Below, piece by piece: positions 38,284 through 39,647 of a stretch of 39,647 nt of DNA. Source of the DNA: Nitratiruptor sp. (GTDB taxonomy: Bacteria > Campylobacterota > Campylobacteria > Campylobacterales > Nitratiruptoraceae); the NCBI GenBank assembly GCA_027036935.1, contig JALWCE010000023.1, positions 1 through 39,647 of the forward strand, in the 5' to 3' direction. Each line of letters starts with the position of its first letter. Position 1 is the first letter of the stretch. Under the pieces are notes generated by a model. It was not told the origin of the DNA and did not search any database. It saw nothing but the letters and a program-made list of their open reading frames with translations. The position numbers and the translations under genes were made by a program.

Positions 38284-39647
38284 CTCCAGCCTTTTGAGCA
38301 GCGCTTTGATCTTTTTAGAGGGGATTGGGTGTCTTTTACCCTCGTATATCTCCTCGTACAGAGCCTCGGCCATTGCGGCCGCCTCTTTGTCTTTGTCGAT
38401 ATATGGCAGCAGTCGATTGAGTAGCGCCTTTTTACCTCCATACGCAAATTTTGGCCCTCTGATCCGCCTTGCCAACCATACCACAGCCAATACAAGTAGC
38501 GTCCCTCCTGCTCCAACGACCAATCCTATCCAAAAATCTCCCCTACTTTTTTGGGCAGAAAGGGGCTTGGAAGAAGAGGGTGTGGAGGAGGCGGCAGCTT
38601 GGGAACTCTTTTGAGAAAGTATCGTGATATCTATCTTTTTGGTGGTGAGTTTTTTGAGTCTTTTCTCTTTGAGACTAAAGTAGTCGATCGATAGAGGAGG
38701 TATCGTAAAGCTGTGGTCGGCGATAATAGAAAAATGTTGTTCAAATCGTGAGTATAAGCCATCTTTTTTGACCTGCTCGCTGAGCTTTGGCTTATCCTCA
38801 TAGAGCGTTACGCCTGAAATTGTAAGAGGGATTTTGTCAAGATTTTCGAGATTTCCTCTCCCCTCGATCACCACATCCACGTTAATAGGCTCGTTTGGTT
38901 TGGCTTTGGTCTTGTCCACCTTGATCGTGATAGTAAAATCCCCCACCAAATCTACGGGTTTTGGCAAAGGTTTGACCACCACGCTCGCGCTATTGGAGAT
39001 GACGCTTTTCCATCTAGGAGCCGTGATGGAAAATCCGAAAGTATCGGTGGTGTGATCTGGTATCGCATATTTAAAAATCGCTGGTGAAACATGCAGTACC
39101 CCGGGCTTTTGAGGTAGGAGCAAATAGCGAAGCCGTTTGATGAGATACAGACCATGCTCCTCAAGATATTCGCTGTGGCCGCTCTTGATCTCCTTGACCC
39201 AAAAGCCATCGAATTTTGGCGGCGTGAAGCTGTAGTCTACGATGCCTAGGTTTCTGCGTAGCTTCAAGACAAGCTCGGCAATGATCGGCTCGCCCACATA
39301 GGCCTCTTTTTTATCGAGTTTGAGCGTAAACTGCACGCTCTTGTTTTGAGCAGCTGGGAGTACGATGAGCTGTACAGGCTGGCTTGTATGCTTTTGCCCA
39401 TCTACTACCGCCTCAAAAGAGGGGATGGTAAGATTGCGATCGGGATAAAAGATGACGATTTCGCTCTTTTGGACTATAAGATTGCCATTTTCCTCTACCA
39501 CCTGCTCGTTTTGCGTCACGCCGGCAACGGGATAGGGGCCGATACGCTCTATTTTTGGCAAAGTTATGTCGCTGCCGTTGGCTTCTAGCACCAATTTGGC
39601 AGGCTCGCCTTGGATGATAGGGTTTTGCTGCAAAAAGACCCGAAAAT
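38278..39647 (-). CDS. batD: BatD-family protein, N-terminus truncated at the window edge
   Basis: VQFTLKLDKKEAYVGEPIIAELVLKLRRNLGIVDYSFTPPKFDGFWVKEI; C-terminal TM; reading frame stays open to the window end. Confidence 0.83.
   Translation of the reverse strand, partial: FRVFLQQNPIIQGEPAKLVLEANGSDITLPKIERIGPYPVAGVTQNEQVVEENGNLIVQKSEIVIFYPDRNLTIPSFEAVVDGQKHTSQPVQLIVLPAAQNKSVQFTLKLDKKEAYVGEPIIAELVLKLRRNLGIVDYSFTPPKFDGFWVKEIKSGHSEYLEEHGLYLIKRLRYLLLPQKPGVLHVSPAIFKYAIPDHTTDTFGFSITAPRWKSVISNSASVVVKPLPKPVDLVGDFTITIKVDKTKAKPNEPINVDVVIEGRGNLENLDKIPLTISGVTLYEDKPKLSEQVKKDGLYSRFEQHFSIIADHSFTIPPLSIDYFSLKEKRLKKLTTKKIDITILSQKSSQAAASSTPSSSKPLSAQKSRGDFWIGLVVGAGGTLLVLAVVWLARRIRGPKFAYGGKKALLNRLLPYIDKDKEAAAMAEALYEEIYEGKRHPIPSKKIKALLKRLES

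Overview
This window is a compact chromosomal segment of a Campylobacterota (Epsilonproteobacteria) genome, probably a chemolithotrophic, non-pathogen-type lineage. The assignment comes from gene content and synteny recalled from memory; I ran no search. About 39 protein-coding genes fill nearly all of the sequence. Almost all are housekeeping genes: groESL, lepA, prs, mnmA, an flhG-like ATPase, folK, pepQ, aroQ, futalosine-pathway deaminase, sppA, a NIT-PAS-GGDEF-EAL protein, ubiE/menG, ribD, rimP, rbfA, infB, ylxR, thrB, tsaB, lpxC, an M23 peptidase, nrnA-type DHH, nadC, nadA, plsY, folB, an HsrA-family response regulator with an adjacent histidine kinase, ferredoxin, ppx, bamA, tyrA and batD. 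I found no CRISPR array, prophage, toxin-antitoxin or defence island, rRNA or tRNA, and I see no clear new multi-gene system. The points most worth a second look are regulatory. (1) An HsrA/HP1043-type regulator keeps the canonical phospho-acceptor Asp and sits beside an intact histidine kinase, whereas its Helicobacter/Campylobacter relatives are orphans. (2) Two promoters in the window, groESL and ferredoxin-ppx, share a near-identical TTTAAR-N5-TTTAAG module resembling the HP1043 box. (3) A degenerate CIRCE element lies in front of groES. (4) An 18-bp perfect palindrome overlaps the nadA promoter, at the head of a ~15 kb, 14-gene same-strand block. (5) A 42-nt near-perfect hairpin of IS200/IS605-end type lies after the GGDEF/EAL gene.
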